Part shown: one piece after another, positions 22,298-33,165 of the stretch
How positions within the stretch are numbered: position 1 is the first letter of the stretch
How the letters are laid out: each line of letters begins with the position of its first letter
Origin: Bettongia penicillata ogilbyi
Taxonomy: Eukaryota; Chordata; Mammalia; Diprotodontia; Potoroidae
Length of the DNA stretch: 64,000 nt
Reading direction: 5' to 3'
Assembly (NCBI GenBank): GCA_023548195.1
Contig: JAJHZJ010000121.1
Coordinates: 1,178,220 to 1,242,219, forward strand
Translations under genes and position numbers: made by a program
Notes under the pieces: model-generated
Database searches by the model: none
Told to the model about the DNA's origin: nothing
The model's input: only the letters and a program-made list of their open reading frames with translations

Positions 22298-22905
22298 CAT
22301 ACATTCCCAAAGTGGGTGATACTGTCCCCTGGTGGGGCTGAAATGATTGGGGGGGCAGTAGTAACCTCAGGTACAGCTGGGAGGCATTGAATAAAAATAA
22401 GGGGGCAATGGAAGCATAAGAAGAGAAGAAAATTTGGAAAAAAACATTCATACACGTTTTATCTGTTATATGTAACAGAGTTAAAGTCATAATCATTACA
22501 TTATTTCCCCAAAAACACACAAAATGCAAAGTTGTAACCAATCAGTGATCAAGTCTACCAACAGGTCTTAACAAGCAAGTGTTGGCAAGTGAGTGTTTTG
22601 CACATTGTTGTAAAGTTCGGCATGCATTTGCAGGAATATGTGCATGTAATGGCTTCTTTGCAATATGATAATATATGATTACATGACATAATACTGTATC
22701 ATCAAGATTTTGATGCAGGAAAACCCATAAATTTATAATAAGTTATTAAATTTAAGATGTATCATTTTTTAAAAACGTATTTTAGATTTTTTTAATGATG
22801 CAAATTTAAAAAACATTAAAGGATTAAAGGAGCTAGATTCCCAGGGAGTGTTCTGAATAATATTTTTAAAGGGGACCATAGGCCAAATATATTTGGGAAC
22901 CTCTG
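22298..22905. mobile_element. hAT/Charlie-like DNA transposon, non-autonomous
   Basis: Left end 'catacattcccaaagtggg' and right end 'tttgggaacctctg' are inverted: TTCCCAAA versus TTTGGGAA next to CAGAGG-like termini. Internal words 'cccctggtggggctg' and 'aaaggggaccataggcc' match a family of hAT derivatives common in mammals. About 608 bp, no transposase frame. No clean 8-bp duplication is visible. Confidence 0.6.
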
Positions 22906-23079
22906 TTCTATACAGATAAAATCATTCACCCTGAGGTCTTTACTAAGAAGCAACAGTTTGGGCACAGGGCAGGAGTGTGCTGGAGCCAGTTCTAATGGTT
23001 TGAGCCTGTTGTTAAATTTTCATTGTGGGCATTTATACCTTAGCAATCATCAATACTACAAATTGGGGTTTGATTTATT
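22906..23079. other. unassigned sequence
   Basis: Short interval between the hAT element and the L3 fossil; nothing recognised. Confidence 0.4.
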
Positions 23080-23400
23080 GTTTTGTCTAGACTTAAGAAA
23101 GTGTTAATAATGAAGATGAAACTTAAAAGTGTATCCCATATACATCCCCCCGCCAAAGACTGGTTGTTAAATATTTACCAGCATACCCCTCATATAGAGG
23201 ATAGGGGAAAGTTCAGAGAAATGAAGTGAGTTCAGAGCTGGTTGAATGTTGGACCCAAAACAGTCATTAATGGTTCCATATTAAAATCATAAAGAGATTT
23301 CTAGTGGAACACTCCAGGAATCTGTGTTTACTTAATTCTAAGCTGTTTTAAAAGTTTTAACAGTGATTTAATATTTTATCAATGACTTTATTAGTGTCAT
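23080..23400 (+). mobile_element. CR1/L3 LINE, RT-coding fragment
   Basis: 'gttggacccaaaacagtcatt', 'tctagtggaacactccagg' and 'atattttatcaatgactt' follow the order of the L3 RT region. The first leads to a GVPQGSVL-like block and the last to an FxIxFINDL-like block. Many mutations; fossil. Confidence 0.5.
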
Positions 23401-23545
23401 CTACATGTCCCCTTCTGTCTGACACTCTGCTACACTACTGGAATCTTCATTACTATATACGTGGACTACTGCCGTAGCTTAACAGTTGGTCTTTCTACCT
23501 CAAGTCTCTTCCTATTCCACATACCATAATAAACTCCATATGGAT
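23401..23545 (+). mobile_element. L2 LINE fragment
   Basis: 'cgtggactactgccgtagc' and 'cttctacctcaagtctcttcc' with a trailing 'aataaactcc' match sense-strand L2. Short. Confidence 0.5.
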
Positions 23546-24178
23546 ATATAATATAAATAAAATATAAAAGGTAACATCATAAACTGAAGGAGCAAGGAGG
23601 AAGATATCTTTCACAACTGAAGATAGGAGAAAAGTCTCTACCCAAACAAGAGAATGTGTGGGTCCCAGCAATTAAAATGGAAATTTTTGATTCTATAAAA
23701 TTGAAAAGATTTGTTCAAAAAAAATCCACAGAAAATTAGAGTAGAAACAGTTAACTTGGGGGGAGGGAGGGTGTGGTGAATCTTTGCAACAAATTTCCCT
23801 AATAAAGATTTGATAGCCAAGATATAAAAGGAATTGATATAGAAAAAGAATGTGTCCATCCCCAATAGATGGTCAAAGAATATGAGCAGGAAGTTCTCAA
23901 AAAAACCCAATAAGCTTTTAGTGACCATATGAAAAAATTATCCAAATCACTTAAAATAAAACAAATTAAAAATTAAAACAACTATAAGTTTCTACACATC
24001 AGAATTTTAAACATGACAAAGGAGAAAGATGACAATTTTGGGAAAGGTATAAGAGGATCAGCAAGCACACTGATGTATTGTTGGTAAAGCTGGGAGTGAA
24101 CCCTGTCATTCTGGAAAGCAATTTGGGACTAATCCCTTAAAGTCACTAAACTTGGTATATACATACCCTTTGACCGAA
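23546..24178 (+). mobile_element. L1 LINE, ORF2 3' part (before nested SINE)
   Basis: Sense-strand match to the end of L1 ORF2: 'ttgattctataaaattgaaaag', 'gatggtcaaagaatatgagcag', 'gatgtattgttggtaaag', 'ataccctttgacc'. Many stops. The element resumes at 24361 after a nested SINE. Confidence 0.65.
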
Positions 24179-24360
24179 GGCTAAGGTCACCCACTTCATC
24201 CTGGGCCATTGCCAGTCATCTTGACTTTTGCCTTGACGCTGGATTCACATACGGTTGAAGACGTTTCTCAGCTCTGCCTCACTTAGATCCACTTCACTCT
24301 GAAGTAATCGCCCTCATGATGCCACTGGTCCTTTCTGAGAATTAAAGATGAATGACAACA
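24179..24360 (+). mobile_element. RTE-associated SINE nested in L1
   Basis: 'gccattgccagtcatcttgac', 'ctctgcctcacttagatcc' and the 3' end 'gaattaaagatgaatgacaac' identify the same SINE as at 20560 and 41893. The L1 text on both sides is continuous ('ccctttgacc' then 'tctatatccccaacaagatc'). Confidence 0.6.
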
Positions 24361-24875
24361 GCACTACAAAGTCTATATCCCCAACAAGATCAAAGAAAGA
24401 ATCCATATGTACAAAAATAGAACAAGCTCTTTTTTGTAGCAAAGAACTGAAAACAAAATTTTGATATATGGTATATAAAGAATATATGGAATGGAATTTA
24501 TTACACTGTAAGAAATGTCAAAAAAGGTGAACCCAGAGACCCCAAGAAGGACTTGGGCGAACAGAAACTGAATGAAATAAGTAGGTCAAGGAGAGCTATT
24601 TATATAACGATGAGGACACTATAGAATAAAACACTTTTGAAAGACTCAAGAACTCTGACTGATGCAATGACTAAACACAACTCCAGAAGAATGATCTTGA
24701 TTCCCACCTATTGGCTAAGAAGTGACAGACTAGAGGTGCAGAATGAAACATAGGTTTTCAGACACAGCCAGTCTGGGAATTTATTTTGTGTAACTACATT
24801 TATCTGTTACAAGGCAGAGCTTTTATATTTTGTTTTGTTGATGGTAGACTTAGTAATAGCAATGCTTTAAAAAAG

Positions 24876-24876
<1 letters not shown>
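24361..24876 (+). mobile_element. L1 LINE 3' end (after nested SINE)
   Basis: Continues with 'catatgtacaaaaatagaac', then 'ctagaggtgcagaatgaaac' and 'gtctgggaatttattttgtg'. These are the L1 3' UTR order also seen at 38540. It runs into the tetranucleotide repeat. Confidence 0.65.
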
Positions 24877-24940
<64 letters not shown>

Positions 24941-25032
24941 GAAGGAAGGAAGGAAGGAAGGAAGGAAGGAAGGAAGGAAGGGAAGGAAGGAAGGAAGGAA
25001 GGAAGGAAGGAAGGAAGGAAGGAAGGAAGGAA
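24877..25032. repeat. (AAAG)n then (AAGG)n microsatellite
   Basis: A pure AAAG tract to about 24940 changes abruptly to AAGG, with one extra G at about 24980. It sits where the A-rich tail of the L1 should be, so the tail probably seeded it. Long open frames on both strands across it (EGRK or SFLPSF repeats) are artefacts. Confidence 0.95.
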
Positions 25033-25535
25033 GAAAAGAACATCATTCAATTACTAAAAAATTATCAAGAGCAAGAAAATTAAGGAAGGAATATAGACAA
25101 GCAGGAGAGTGTAGGAAGTATTATGTTCATTTTGAATTTTTTTCAAAACAAGCTCTGTGTCTGAGAGATTCAGTGTCATATACACTTCTCTTCTTTGATT
25201 AGGGAAGTGTTCATATTTATTGATGTTTGCTAAGTTCATAACAATAGCAAGGAGAATTTAAAAACCAAATGCAAGTTGAACCCAGGGAATGGTTACACAG
25301 AAATTCATTTGAAAAAGCCTTGTGGGGAAAAAAAGAAAGGAAAAGTCTTGGGAAGTTTACCACCCTAAAAGCCCAATAGTATGATCTGGTAGACAAAAAA
25401 TGAGCAAGCTTGATCTTAGGATACATTAATACAACTGTTCTTCTTCTTGTTTGGAAGAGGAGCAACAACCTCATTAAGGTGAAACAATAACAATGTTCCC
25501 CAAAAGGGATTTTTTTGCTCATTTCAATTTAATTC
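25033..25535. other. unassigned sequence
   Basis: No repeat family or gene recognised. Confidence 0.4.
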
Positions 25536-26290
25536 TATCATTTATGTGCCTATGGTTTGCAAGGCCCAGTGGTAAGCAGTATAGACACAAGAGGGGGAAA
25601 AAATGTGATCCCTATATTCAAGGAACTTAGGTTCAATGTGGTTTATATTACAGAATGTATTATATTACAGGTGTATATTATATGATTATGTAATATACAT
25701 GTATACATACATAACATACATGTAATATACAGTGTATATTATATGATTATATAATATACAGAATGTATATTAAACTACAGAATGTATACAGTCAGGTAAG
25801 CATAATACAAGGTAATCTGAGGAGGAAGACATCACTAACAACTGAAGAGAGAATAGAAACCTTTGTGAAGGATATTGTAGCTGAGCCAAGACTTAAAGAA
25901 AGGCTGAGATGAGGAGGGAGAGCTTTCCAGACATGTGATGGTTTGTGTGAAATGTATGAATGTGGGGGGTAGAATGTTGGGTTTGAGTAACAGCTCGTTG
26001 TCCAGTGAATTAGAAATAAGGCTGGAAATATAAGTAGGAAACAGACCGTACAGAACCTTTTGAATGTATTTCTAAGGAACTGCCAAGGACGGAGGGCTGA
26101 GCTCGAGTCCTCTGATGTCATAAAATATTTTCTTCTTGGCACATTTGGGCCTTAGACGCTACAGAGAATAAGAACTCAGAAGGCTAATTCTGAGCATCCC
26201 AGAGTCAAAGTTGAAGCAAGTAGCCCATAGGTTATAGTAATCCCTGTGCTGAATATAAGAGCATGCTAAAAGAGGGTGAGGAAGACTAGC
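25536..26290 (-). mobile_element. L2 LINE 3' region
   Basis: 'gtgcctatggtttgcaaggc', 'ttcaaggaacttaggttc', 'gagctttccagacatgtg', 'ggaaacagaccgtacagaacc' and 'ttatagtaatccctgtgc' follow reverse-L2 order. A TA-rich expansion (25655-25800) interrupts it. Confidence 0.55.
25655..25800. repeat. TA-rich imperfect repeat
   Basis: The unit 'gtgtatattatatgatta' with 'taatatac' occurs at about 25672 and 25731, and 'acagaatgtat' recurs four times. It could extrude as hairpins. Looks like a local expansion inside L2. Confidence 0.7.
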
Positions 26291-26554
26291 TTCATCCATC
26301 CAAATACAAGAAGTATAGTTTTCCCTCTTCTGAATCAGCTTTCTCCAGGAGATTTTTGGTACCCATCCATTATTTTAGAAAGTGCTAAAGATTTTATTGG
26401 GAGTTGGGAGGGATGGAGCTGAACTTTACTCAACCATCCAATTATTTCTCTGTTACATTATTTTATATCTTCATTAAATGCTTCATTTTTGGATTTGTGA
26501 TATATATTGTCTGCCTACAGTACTGCACTATATTAGCCATGATTTATATAATTG
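26291..26554. other. unassigned sequence
   Basis: Nothing recognised. An 88-codon plus-strand frame (26404-26670) begins here and ends in L1-derived words ('NELIQSEMSRIRR'), so it is not a gene. Confidence 0.4.
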
Positions 26555-27045
26555 ATTGCCCAGAACACTTTGTAGTGAGCCCAGAAAAAGTAACAAGATA
26601 TTCCAGAAAAGACCTAAATGAACTGATACAAAGTGAAATGAGCAGAATCAGGAGAAATTGTCCACAGTAATAGCAATATTGTAGCAATGACCAATTGTGT
26701 ATTCCTGTATTCTCAGCAATACAAAGATCCAAGACAATTCTGAAGGATTTATGATGAAAAATGCTATCCATCCCCAAAGAAAACTGATGGATTCTGAATG
26801 CAGACTGAAGCACGCTACTTTATTTTTTCATGGGTCTTTTTGGTCTGTTTTCTTTCACAACATGACTAATATGGAAATACGTTTTGCATGACTGCACACA
26901 TATAACCAAGATAAAAATGCTTGCCTTCTCAGGGAAGAAGAAGGGGAGGAAGGAAGGGAGGGAGAGAATTTGGAGGTCAATTAAAAAAAATGAATGCTGC
27001 AAATTGTTTTGCACATATAATTGGAAAAAATAAAATATTATTAAA
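26555..27045 (+). mobile_element. L1 3' end, 5' truncated
   Basis: Begins in the ORF2 terminus ('atacaaagtgaaatgagcag'). It then gives 'cagcaatacaaagatccaag', 'gatgaaaaatgctatccatc', the GGAAG-rich tract at 26930-26965 and the tail 'aattggaaaaaataaaat'. Confidence 0.75.
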
Positions 27046-28616
27046 ATGGAAAATAAACTAGTGATTCCAGAGCCAGACTATTGGAGAATTGCATGACGGA
27101 AAAAGGGTATGGAGAGGCAGTGTTGTAGATTTAACAATATGCCAATTAGTGCAAGATAGAATATCTCTGCATATTATTTTTTTCTTACAAATGACCCTCT
27201 AGATCTCAGATTCTACAGCATCTCTGCTGGAAGGTTACAGAATGATTCTTTTATAAAGAACATTGAAATGAGTAATAGCCAACTTTTTGAGAAAACTCTT
27301 AGGAAAAAACTGTTTAAGACACTTGAAGGATGATAATGAATGCTCAGTGTTCTGAGAAAGTAAAATTTGTAATTAGCCTGAAAATAAAAATGAAGAAGTC
27401 ATAACTAAGATGCCTTTCCTCCTGGTGCATGAATAGTCAAGATTCTGTTAGCAAAGTCCCTGGATTCAGGCTTAGGCATCTGGAAGACAAATGAGTCCAA
27501 GCTGAATAATGCAAGTGGATTTCAAAGTCAGCGTGCAGTAAAAGTTCAGGTCACTTATTTCACAGAAAGGTCACGATGAGAAAGACTGCAGTTAGAAGCC
27601 AGCATTTAAAAACAGCAGCATCAGTTTTCCATTATGAAATCTTTAAAATGTTTCAATAGTGACAGAATAATGTGTGTTTAAAAAAAAAGAAACCCAACAT
27701 TCCAAGCAAACATCCGGGAACAGTTAGCTTGAAGAAAACAAAGGCTGATTGGTGGAGTTTTGCCAGAAGCCTAATTTGGTTTCTTACTAATACAAGTGGT
27801 TTGTCTCTCAGCATGTGCAGATATTTCTCTTGCAGGAAGCTCTTGCTCAAAGCAGATTGTACATGTAAATTTGGTAGGTTGCAGCTACAGGAGGTCTGAT
27901 TCGGCTTCCCTTGGACTTTCTTCAATTTTGAGGGGGAATGAGGTCCTTGCTGAGTAGGACGTTTTTGTAAATTGTTTTTCATCCTTCTCTATCTCCCTTA
28001 TAATGGATAGACAGAAGGACAGAATGATGAGAAGGGGTTTTTTGTTTTCATTCTTTTTTGGGAGGGAGGTTCTCTTTATTAGGTTTGATTGATATCTTTT
28101 GTTTTTATGTCACAGTTTTTTTGGTATATTCCCCTTCCCGCTCCCTATCTATCAGTGAGCCTTCCCTAAGAATGTAATTGACGCACTGCAGACTTAAAAC
28201 TGTATCTTGTCAGCCAGTTTTTATAAATACAGTTAGGAATTTTAATTAAAATGTAATTCTTGTGGCGTCTAGACATTGTCTATAATGATCTTGAACAGTA
28301 GACAAGGAAAGCATGAGAGTCTCTACGGCAAGATGATGTCTCCCTGATTTAACCTCAAAGATTAAGATAACACCTTGTATTACTAATGGTTGTACAGTAA
28401 AGAGTTTCCTTTATAATATCATCTTAATAGCTCATTAAAATGCATGGAGAGTACAAATCTACTCATTGGATTTATCCTAATCATTTAACTGGTAGACATA
28501 ACATTTCTCTTCCCCTACCCCCAAGTCACTCTCCTCTACCAAATTAAAATCATCCAAATGAACTGGTTTTAGTTCCATGTTTCACCCCTCTCTTTCCTTT
28601 TTCTTGTCTATGATGT
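27046..28616. other. unassigned, candidate conserved non-coding region
   Basis: About 1.5 kb without any recognised repeat, unusual for this window. Composition is balanced and includes TAAT- and CAAT-type words (for example around 28230-28440). No credible coding frame. The absence of repeats is seen; conservation or enhancer function is inference. Confidence 0.3.
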
Positions 28617-28710
28617 ATACATATATATGTGTCTGTGTGTGTATGCATATATACATATACCCACACACATATTCATATATACATATGTGTGTATGTATAT
28701 GTATATGAGG
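28617..28710. repeat. TA/TG/CA microsatellite-like tract
   Basis: Alternating ATAT, GTGT and CACA words. Open frames across it are artefacts. Confidence 0.85.
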
Positions 28711-28734
28711 GATATCAAGAGGTACAAATTGGAT

Positions 28735-28982
28735 AATATATGGAGGCAGTTGGTGGTACAGTACATAGTGTCTGGTCTAGACTCAGAAAGACTCATCTTC
28801 CTGAGTTCAAATGTGGCCTCAAATACTTACTTGGGCAAGTCACTTCACTCTGTTTGCCTCAGTTTCCTCATCTATAAAATGAGCTGGAGAAGGAAAAGGC
28901 AAATCATTCTAGTATCTTTGCCAAGAAAATCCCAAATGGCATCACAAAGAGTTGGACACTACTGAAATGACTGAACAAATAG
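28735..28982 (+). mobile_element. tRNA-type CORE-SINE, full length
   Basis: 'ggaggcagttggtggtacag' head and B-box-like 'gagttcaaatgtgg'. Core words are 'gggcaagtcacttcac' and 'cctcagtttcctcatctat'; the 3' block is 'atcattctagtatctttgcc', then 'ccaaatggcatcac' and 'gttggacac'. The common marsupial SINE layout, moderately diverged. Confidence 0.75.
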
Positions 28983-29150
28983 AGGCAACTAGTTGATGCA
29001 ATGGGTAGATTGCTGAACCTGAGTTCAAACTCAGCCTTAAATACTTACCAACTATAGCACTTACTTACCGGGATTTTTGTGAGGATAAAATATGTTAATA
29101 TTTGCAAAGCATTTTGCAAACCTGAAAGAGCTATATGGTTGGTAGTCATT
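28983..29150 (+). mobile_element. second SINE with a different 3' end
   Basis: Starts 'gaggcaactagttgatgcaa' with 'ctgagttcaaactcagcc'. It ends with 'tgtgaggataaaatatg' and 'gcaaagcattttgcaaacc'. Adjacent to the previous SINE, same orientation. Confidence 0.6.
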
Positions 29151-29530
29151 GGTGATGATGCTGATGTTAATCCAGGACTCAGAGCCACCCCATAGTGGGA
29201 TTGAGATTTAGAAAACTCAAGCTGTAAAAAAAAGAAAAAATATAGAAAAATACAGAAAAAATACAGGAAACTCCTATTCCTGGCCCCTCAGTTTTTGTAT
29301 ATGTGAAGTCAGGTGAAAATTACTTTAAAGGGCAGACTTGAAAGGAAAAAAGAGAGAGACTTATTGTGGAAGCTGACCAGAGACTTTGCCTTGGTGACAG
29401 TGGTGAGAAAAGTATGAACTGATTGTATGTTTGTACATGGATAGTAATCCTAGTGTTAGAGGCTCCTTCCTGACACAGAGTGGGGGGACACCTTGGGAAC
29501 TTCTCTTTTCTCTGGCTCATTGTTCTCATT
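29151..29530. other. unassigned sequence
   Basis: Nothing recognised beyond an A-rich patch at 29224-29270. Confidence 0.4.
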
Positions 29531-29642
29531 CATGTGATCCGGGTGGGGAGAGTCACTTGATTTTGGGGGACCTCATTTCCTCTGGCTACAAAATGAGATT
29601 AGATGATTTCTAAGTTTCCTTCCAGTTCTAAATCTAAGAATT
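29531..29642 (+). mobile_element. MIR-like SINE 3' part
   Basis: 'gagagtcacttgattttggg', 'cctcatttcctctggctac' and 'atgatttctaagtttccttc' match the second half of a plus-strand MIR. Confidence 0.5.
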
Positions 29643-30413
29643 TATGAAATTAAGTCTAGTAGTTTGAAAACAGTCTGGACACCTAGTAGGATTGAGGGGA
29701 GGGGATTGGTTTTTAGGATTAGTGGCAAAGAGATTGTAATAACAGGTACTTGATGCTTTCTCTTTGTTTCAGCAGATGTGCTGCTCTATTGAGAGGGCAC
29801 AGGGCAAAGGAGATCATTTAGATTCTTCTACTTTTAAGTCTACACTCTCAAATGTTGATCTTCTCTGGGTCCATGACCAGTCAATCCACTAACCAGTATC
29901 ATTCATTATAACTTCTCCACACTGTGCTAAGTTCACCAAAACTTTGAACAGGTGGTGAGGTCTTTAAATACTCTACAGAAATATCAGAATCTAATATTTC
30001 AATCATTCCTCACATCCAAAGATACTGAGGATAAAGATGAATGAGATGCTAATTTTATAACAACTGTATATGAGAAACACTTAAGGGGAGATCATTTTCT
30101 TTCAAAAATATCAAAGAGAAGAAACCATAACTGATATTTTAGAAAACCCTCTATAAAAATAAAAAATTTTCAAGACTGAAACTGACGGAATTCTAGGGGA
30201 CTGAGAATCTACAATCTAACCCTGACGATAATAATCAAAAAGCCTTTGTGTTGATTTAGATGTATTTTCAAGCTGAGCATATATTACAAAGTAAAGACAA
30301 TCTCCATCCCCTTATCCATTTGCATGAGAGCAGCTGGAAAAATGATAACAAGAAAATTTCCAGAAAGATAACAGAGTGAAGGCTTACCAGCTAGGCAGTT
30401 TCCTTATGTCACT
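29643..30413. other. unassigned sequence
   Basis: No repeat family or gene recognised; AT-rich. Confidence 0.4.
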
Positions 30414-30435
30414 CCCCCCCCGCCCCCCCCCCCCC
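30414..30435. repeat. poly(C) run
   Basis: Twenty-one C with a single G at 30422. The complementary G-run could form a G-quadruplex. Length in the assembly may be unreliable because long C runs sequence poorly. Confidence 0.85.
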
Positions 30436-30643
30436 GGTCTTTCAAAAAATTAAAAGGAGGGGGAAGACAATAGAAACTCTGAGAAGGAGCAAAATTTTCT
30501 TAAAATTCTTACAACAAGGTCCAGGAAAATATAAACAGAGTAAAGAAATTAGATTTGGATCCCATATCTCCATAGAACTAAAGTGAAAAAGGGGTAGGAG
30601 AACATAGCAGTCATAGGGGAAGAGGAGTAAACATATGAGAGCA
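30436..30643. other. unassigned sequence
   Basis: Short interval next to the second RTE copy; nothing recognised. Confidence 0.4.
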
Positions 30644-31374
30644 GGTTGGTTGGTTGACCTTCATTCTCCAGGAGTGTCAAAGTGACATCACTATGCTGAT
30701 GTGTGTCAGACTGTAGCTGATTAGACCGATAAGAGCTCATAAGGCTCTACCCAGGCTCTACTGTAGGGTAGGCACAAATAGTTCATATCAACATTTGTAA
30801 TAGAGATATCTCTAAATTTGCACATCTCACATTTCTTTTGAGCTGTTTTGCTTATAGAGCACAACTCTTTCTTTAAAACAAGCACACCATACTGGTGTGC
30901 CAGGGTCTCCCATGTCTCAGACAATTCCAGTAGTTCCATATATGGATGGTGTGGTACTGGTTAATGGAGAGTTAGGCCAAAATTAGAACAAGCAGCTGAC
31001 AATAGAGCTATACTTTGTTGTATCTCAGCCTAACAGGCTGAACTAAGTGCGCAATTATCTGTGAACAAAAACTCATGTACCAACTCTCCTTCCAACTTCA
31101 GTCTTGGTTTGTAACCTTTTCAGGTTGAATGATTTACCATCAATATGTAGCTAACCTTGATGCCATTTCCATCCTCCTTGAAGACATCTGAAAAAATTAC
31201 TGAAAACATCATGGTAAAAAGAATGAGAGCAAGCATACAATGCTGTTTCACTCCATTTGTGACTGGGAAAGCACAAGAGCATAGTCTATCATCAGAGCCT
31301 GTGCATGCATGCTGTCTAACATACAATACTGATAAACTTCTCTGGGCAAATTTCACCATAATTTCCCACAAGCT
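30644..31374 (-). mobile_element. RTE-type LINE, copy 2, 3' part
   Basis: On the minus strand the element ends in 'tcaaccaaccaacc', the same CAAC-rich terminus as the copy at 9481. It carries the matching RT text upstream. It continues beyond the LTR at 31854. Together the two parts cover more RT than the first copy. Confidence 0.7.
31120..31374 (-). pseudogene. RTE reverse transcriptase fragment, 3' of LTR insertion
   Basis: Recognisable RT blocks: 'LWEIMVKFAQ', then 'CAFPVTNGVKQHCMLALILF' (canonical GVKQGC has become GVKQHC) and 'MMFSVIFSDVFKEDGNGIKV'. The open frame runs on to 31431, but codons beyond 31374 come from the LTR. Downstream RT and tail sequence to 30644 is decayed. Confidence 0.7.
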
Positions 31375-31853
31375 TGTAGTGCCAATGTGATATTCACAGT
31401 GTGTATAGGGGCCATGAATACTCTGGTACAATTCTGAATTGCGAAATACAACAGAGTCTCCACATGGAAGACAGAATCAAAACATTTATTCAGACATCCA
31501 AGAAGCCACATCCCAACACCAGAAAGCTAAATCCATCATAGTAATAAAAATTTATACACAATAACAATGCAGAGGACAACACCATCCCAAGTCTTCCCCC
31601 TGCTAAGGCCTTCCTACAAACAAACACTCATGAGCCTAGCTGTTTGCCTCCTCTCACTCCCTCAGTTCTGACTGCTTTGACCAAATTTCCTCTCAGCTCT
31701 GCTCTAGCTCTGCCTCTTCCTGCCCCACCCCTTCCCATTCCATGTGACTTAGACTCATGCGATTCAGGCTTCCATGTGACTTAAGTGGGTCACATGGGTC
31801 TATTAATAAATGGGAAAGATCTTCCCATTTAAATTACCATTATATACCCCTCA
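31375..31853 (-). mobile_element. solo LTR of an endogenous retrovirus inside RTE
   Basis: Minus strand starts TGAGGGGTATATAATGG and ends GGCACTACA. It contains TATAAA (31551-31556) and AATAAA (31485-31490) in LTR order. Flanks are aagct (31370-31374) and cagct (31854-31858), four of five bases matching. Removing it brings together two parts of one RTE RT gene. No retroviral coding sequence is present. About 479 bp; unrelated by eye to the LTR at 16541. Confidence 0.65.
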
Positions 31854-32500
31854 CAGCTGACAGAATCAAAGGCCTTGGTCAGATCAGTAAATGTTGTATA
31901 CTGACATCTATTCTGCTTGGGACATTTCTCCTGGAGTTGTCAGGCAGCAAACACCGTATTGACCATTCTTCTGCCATTTCTGAAGCCACACTGGCTCTTG
32001 GATGGATAACCATCTTCCAGGTAAAGGATTAAGCCTATTAAGGAAGACTCTGGCAATAATCTTGCCAGCAATGACTAAGAGAGAGGATCTCTCCCCACCC
32101 CCTGTAATTGAGAGCAGATTAAAAGAGTAATGTTTGAAAAGCTGCTCAGTCAAAGCTGGAGCAGAAAAAAACACGAGAAGGCTTTTTGGCTCAGTGATTA
32201 AGGATTGGTCAGACAGAATTGATATTATTGGCCTACAGTCCTACTAACAGGTATAGGAGAAAGGTAAATCTTTGCCTTAGGGCTTGTTTCTCTCGGCTGA
32301 CAGCTCTGGCTTGAGAAGGAAATGCAGAGGATTTTGCATCTGCTTTGATAACCTTGGGATAGACCCTGTGTTGAGGTGAGCTCCATTCGATTGGAGAGCA
32401 CAGCATCCAGGTGAATGAATAACTGCCTGGGCTGGTCTGCATCACCCCTGAAATAGTCTGATGAGCTTTGCAGTTCCCTAGATGAAATAGAACTGCTATT
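31854..32500 (-). mobile_element. RTE-type LINE, copy 2, 5' part
   Basis: Minus-strand translation at 31860-32174 gives RT N-terminal blocks: 'VIAGKIIARVFLNRLNPL' and, in shifted frames, 'TDLTKAFD'-like text next to the LTR. The stretch 32175-32500 is probably upstream RTE sequence but is less certain. No target-site duplication found. Confidence 0.6.
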
Positions 32501-32925
32501 CACAATAAAAGCTAACGCTTTCTAAAAGTTTAAAGGATGATGGTTAATTGAAAGAATTTATAAAGGTTGTGTTCAAGTGGAAAAGAGAATTTCTTTAGCT
32601 GAAGAGAGGCAAAGATCAATAGTCTGGGAGCGGGCAGAGAAGTAATTTTGTGTTGCTAAATAGAAAAGGAACATTGAAGCTTGTAATCTAGAGTTGTGAG
32701 TGCCTTAAGCACTTAAGTTTTCCTCCCTCATGTAACCATGACAGGCTTCCATAAGTGTATGCCAATTCTTTACTTAAACTATTAAGTGCATTGGTGGATA
32801 CCATGTTTCAGGTTTATTATATATGTTTAGTGATATATTTATGTATTTATTTAATAGAAGAGTATCTAATATTACTTCTTTTGCCTTGTCAAGTAAATGA
32901 TTGTGTTTGAGCCAAGTGTCACTAT
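32501..32925. other. unassigned sequence
   Basis: Nothing recognised; AT-rich, with no credible coding frame. Confidence 0.4.
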
Positions 32926-33165
32926 TGTGAGTGGTTCGTTGTTGTTTAGTCATGTCCAGTTCTTGGCAAAAGATACTGTAGTGGTTTGCCATTTCCTTTT
33001 CCAGCTTATTTTACAGATGAGGAAACTGAGGCAAGCAAGGTCAAGTTACTTGCCCAGGGTCACACAACTAGTAAATGTCTGAGGCTGGATTTGAACTCAT
33101 GAAGAAAAATTGTCCTGATTTCAGGCTCAGGGCTATCTACTGCATGACCTAACTTCCCCAGTGGT
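32926..33165 (-). mobile_element. tRNA-type CORE-SINE
   Basis: Reverse orientation: 'gttgtttagtcatgtccag', 'ttggcaaaagatactgtag', 'cagatgaggaaactgaggc', 'gcccagggtcacacaacta', 'ggatttgaactcatg'. Near full length. Confidence 0.75.

Noticed and set aside
24786..25202. 138-codon frame and its antisense counterpart as proteins
   Set aside because: Almost entirely tetranucleotide repeat translated as RKE/RKEG or FLPS; an artefact of a repeat without stop codons.
28627..28965. 112-codon plus-strand frame
   Set aside because: Runs from a TA/TG microsatellite into a SINE; no independent coding signal.
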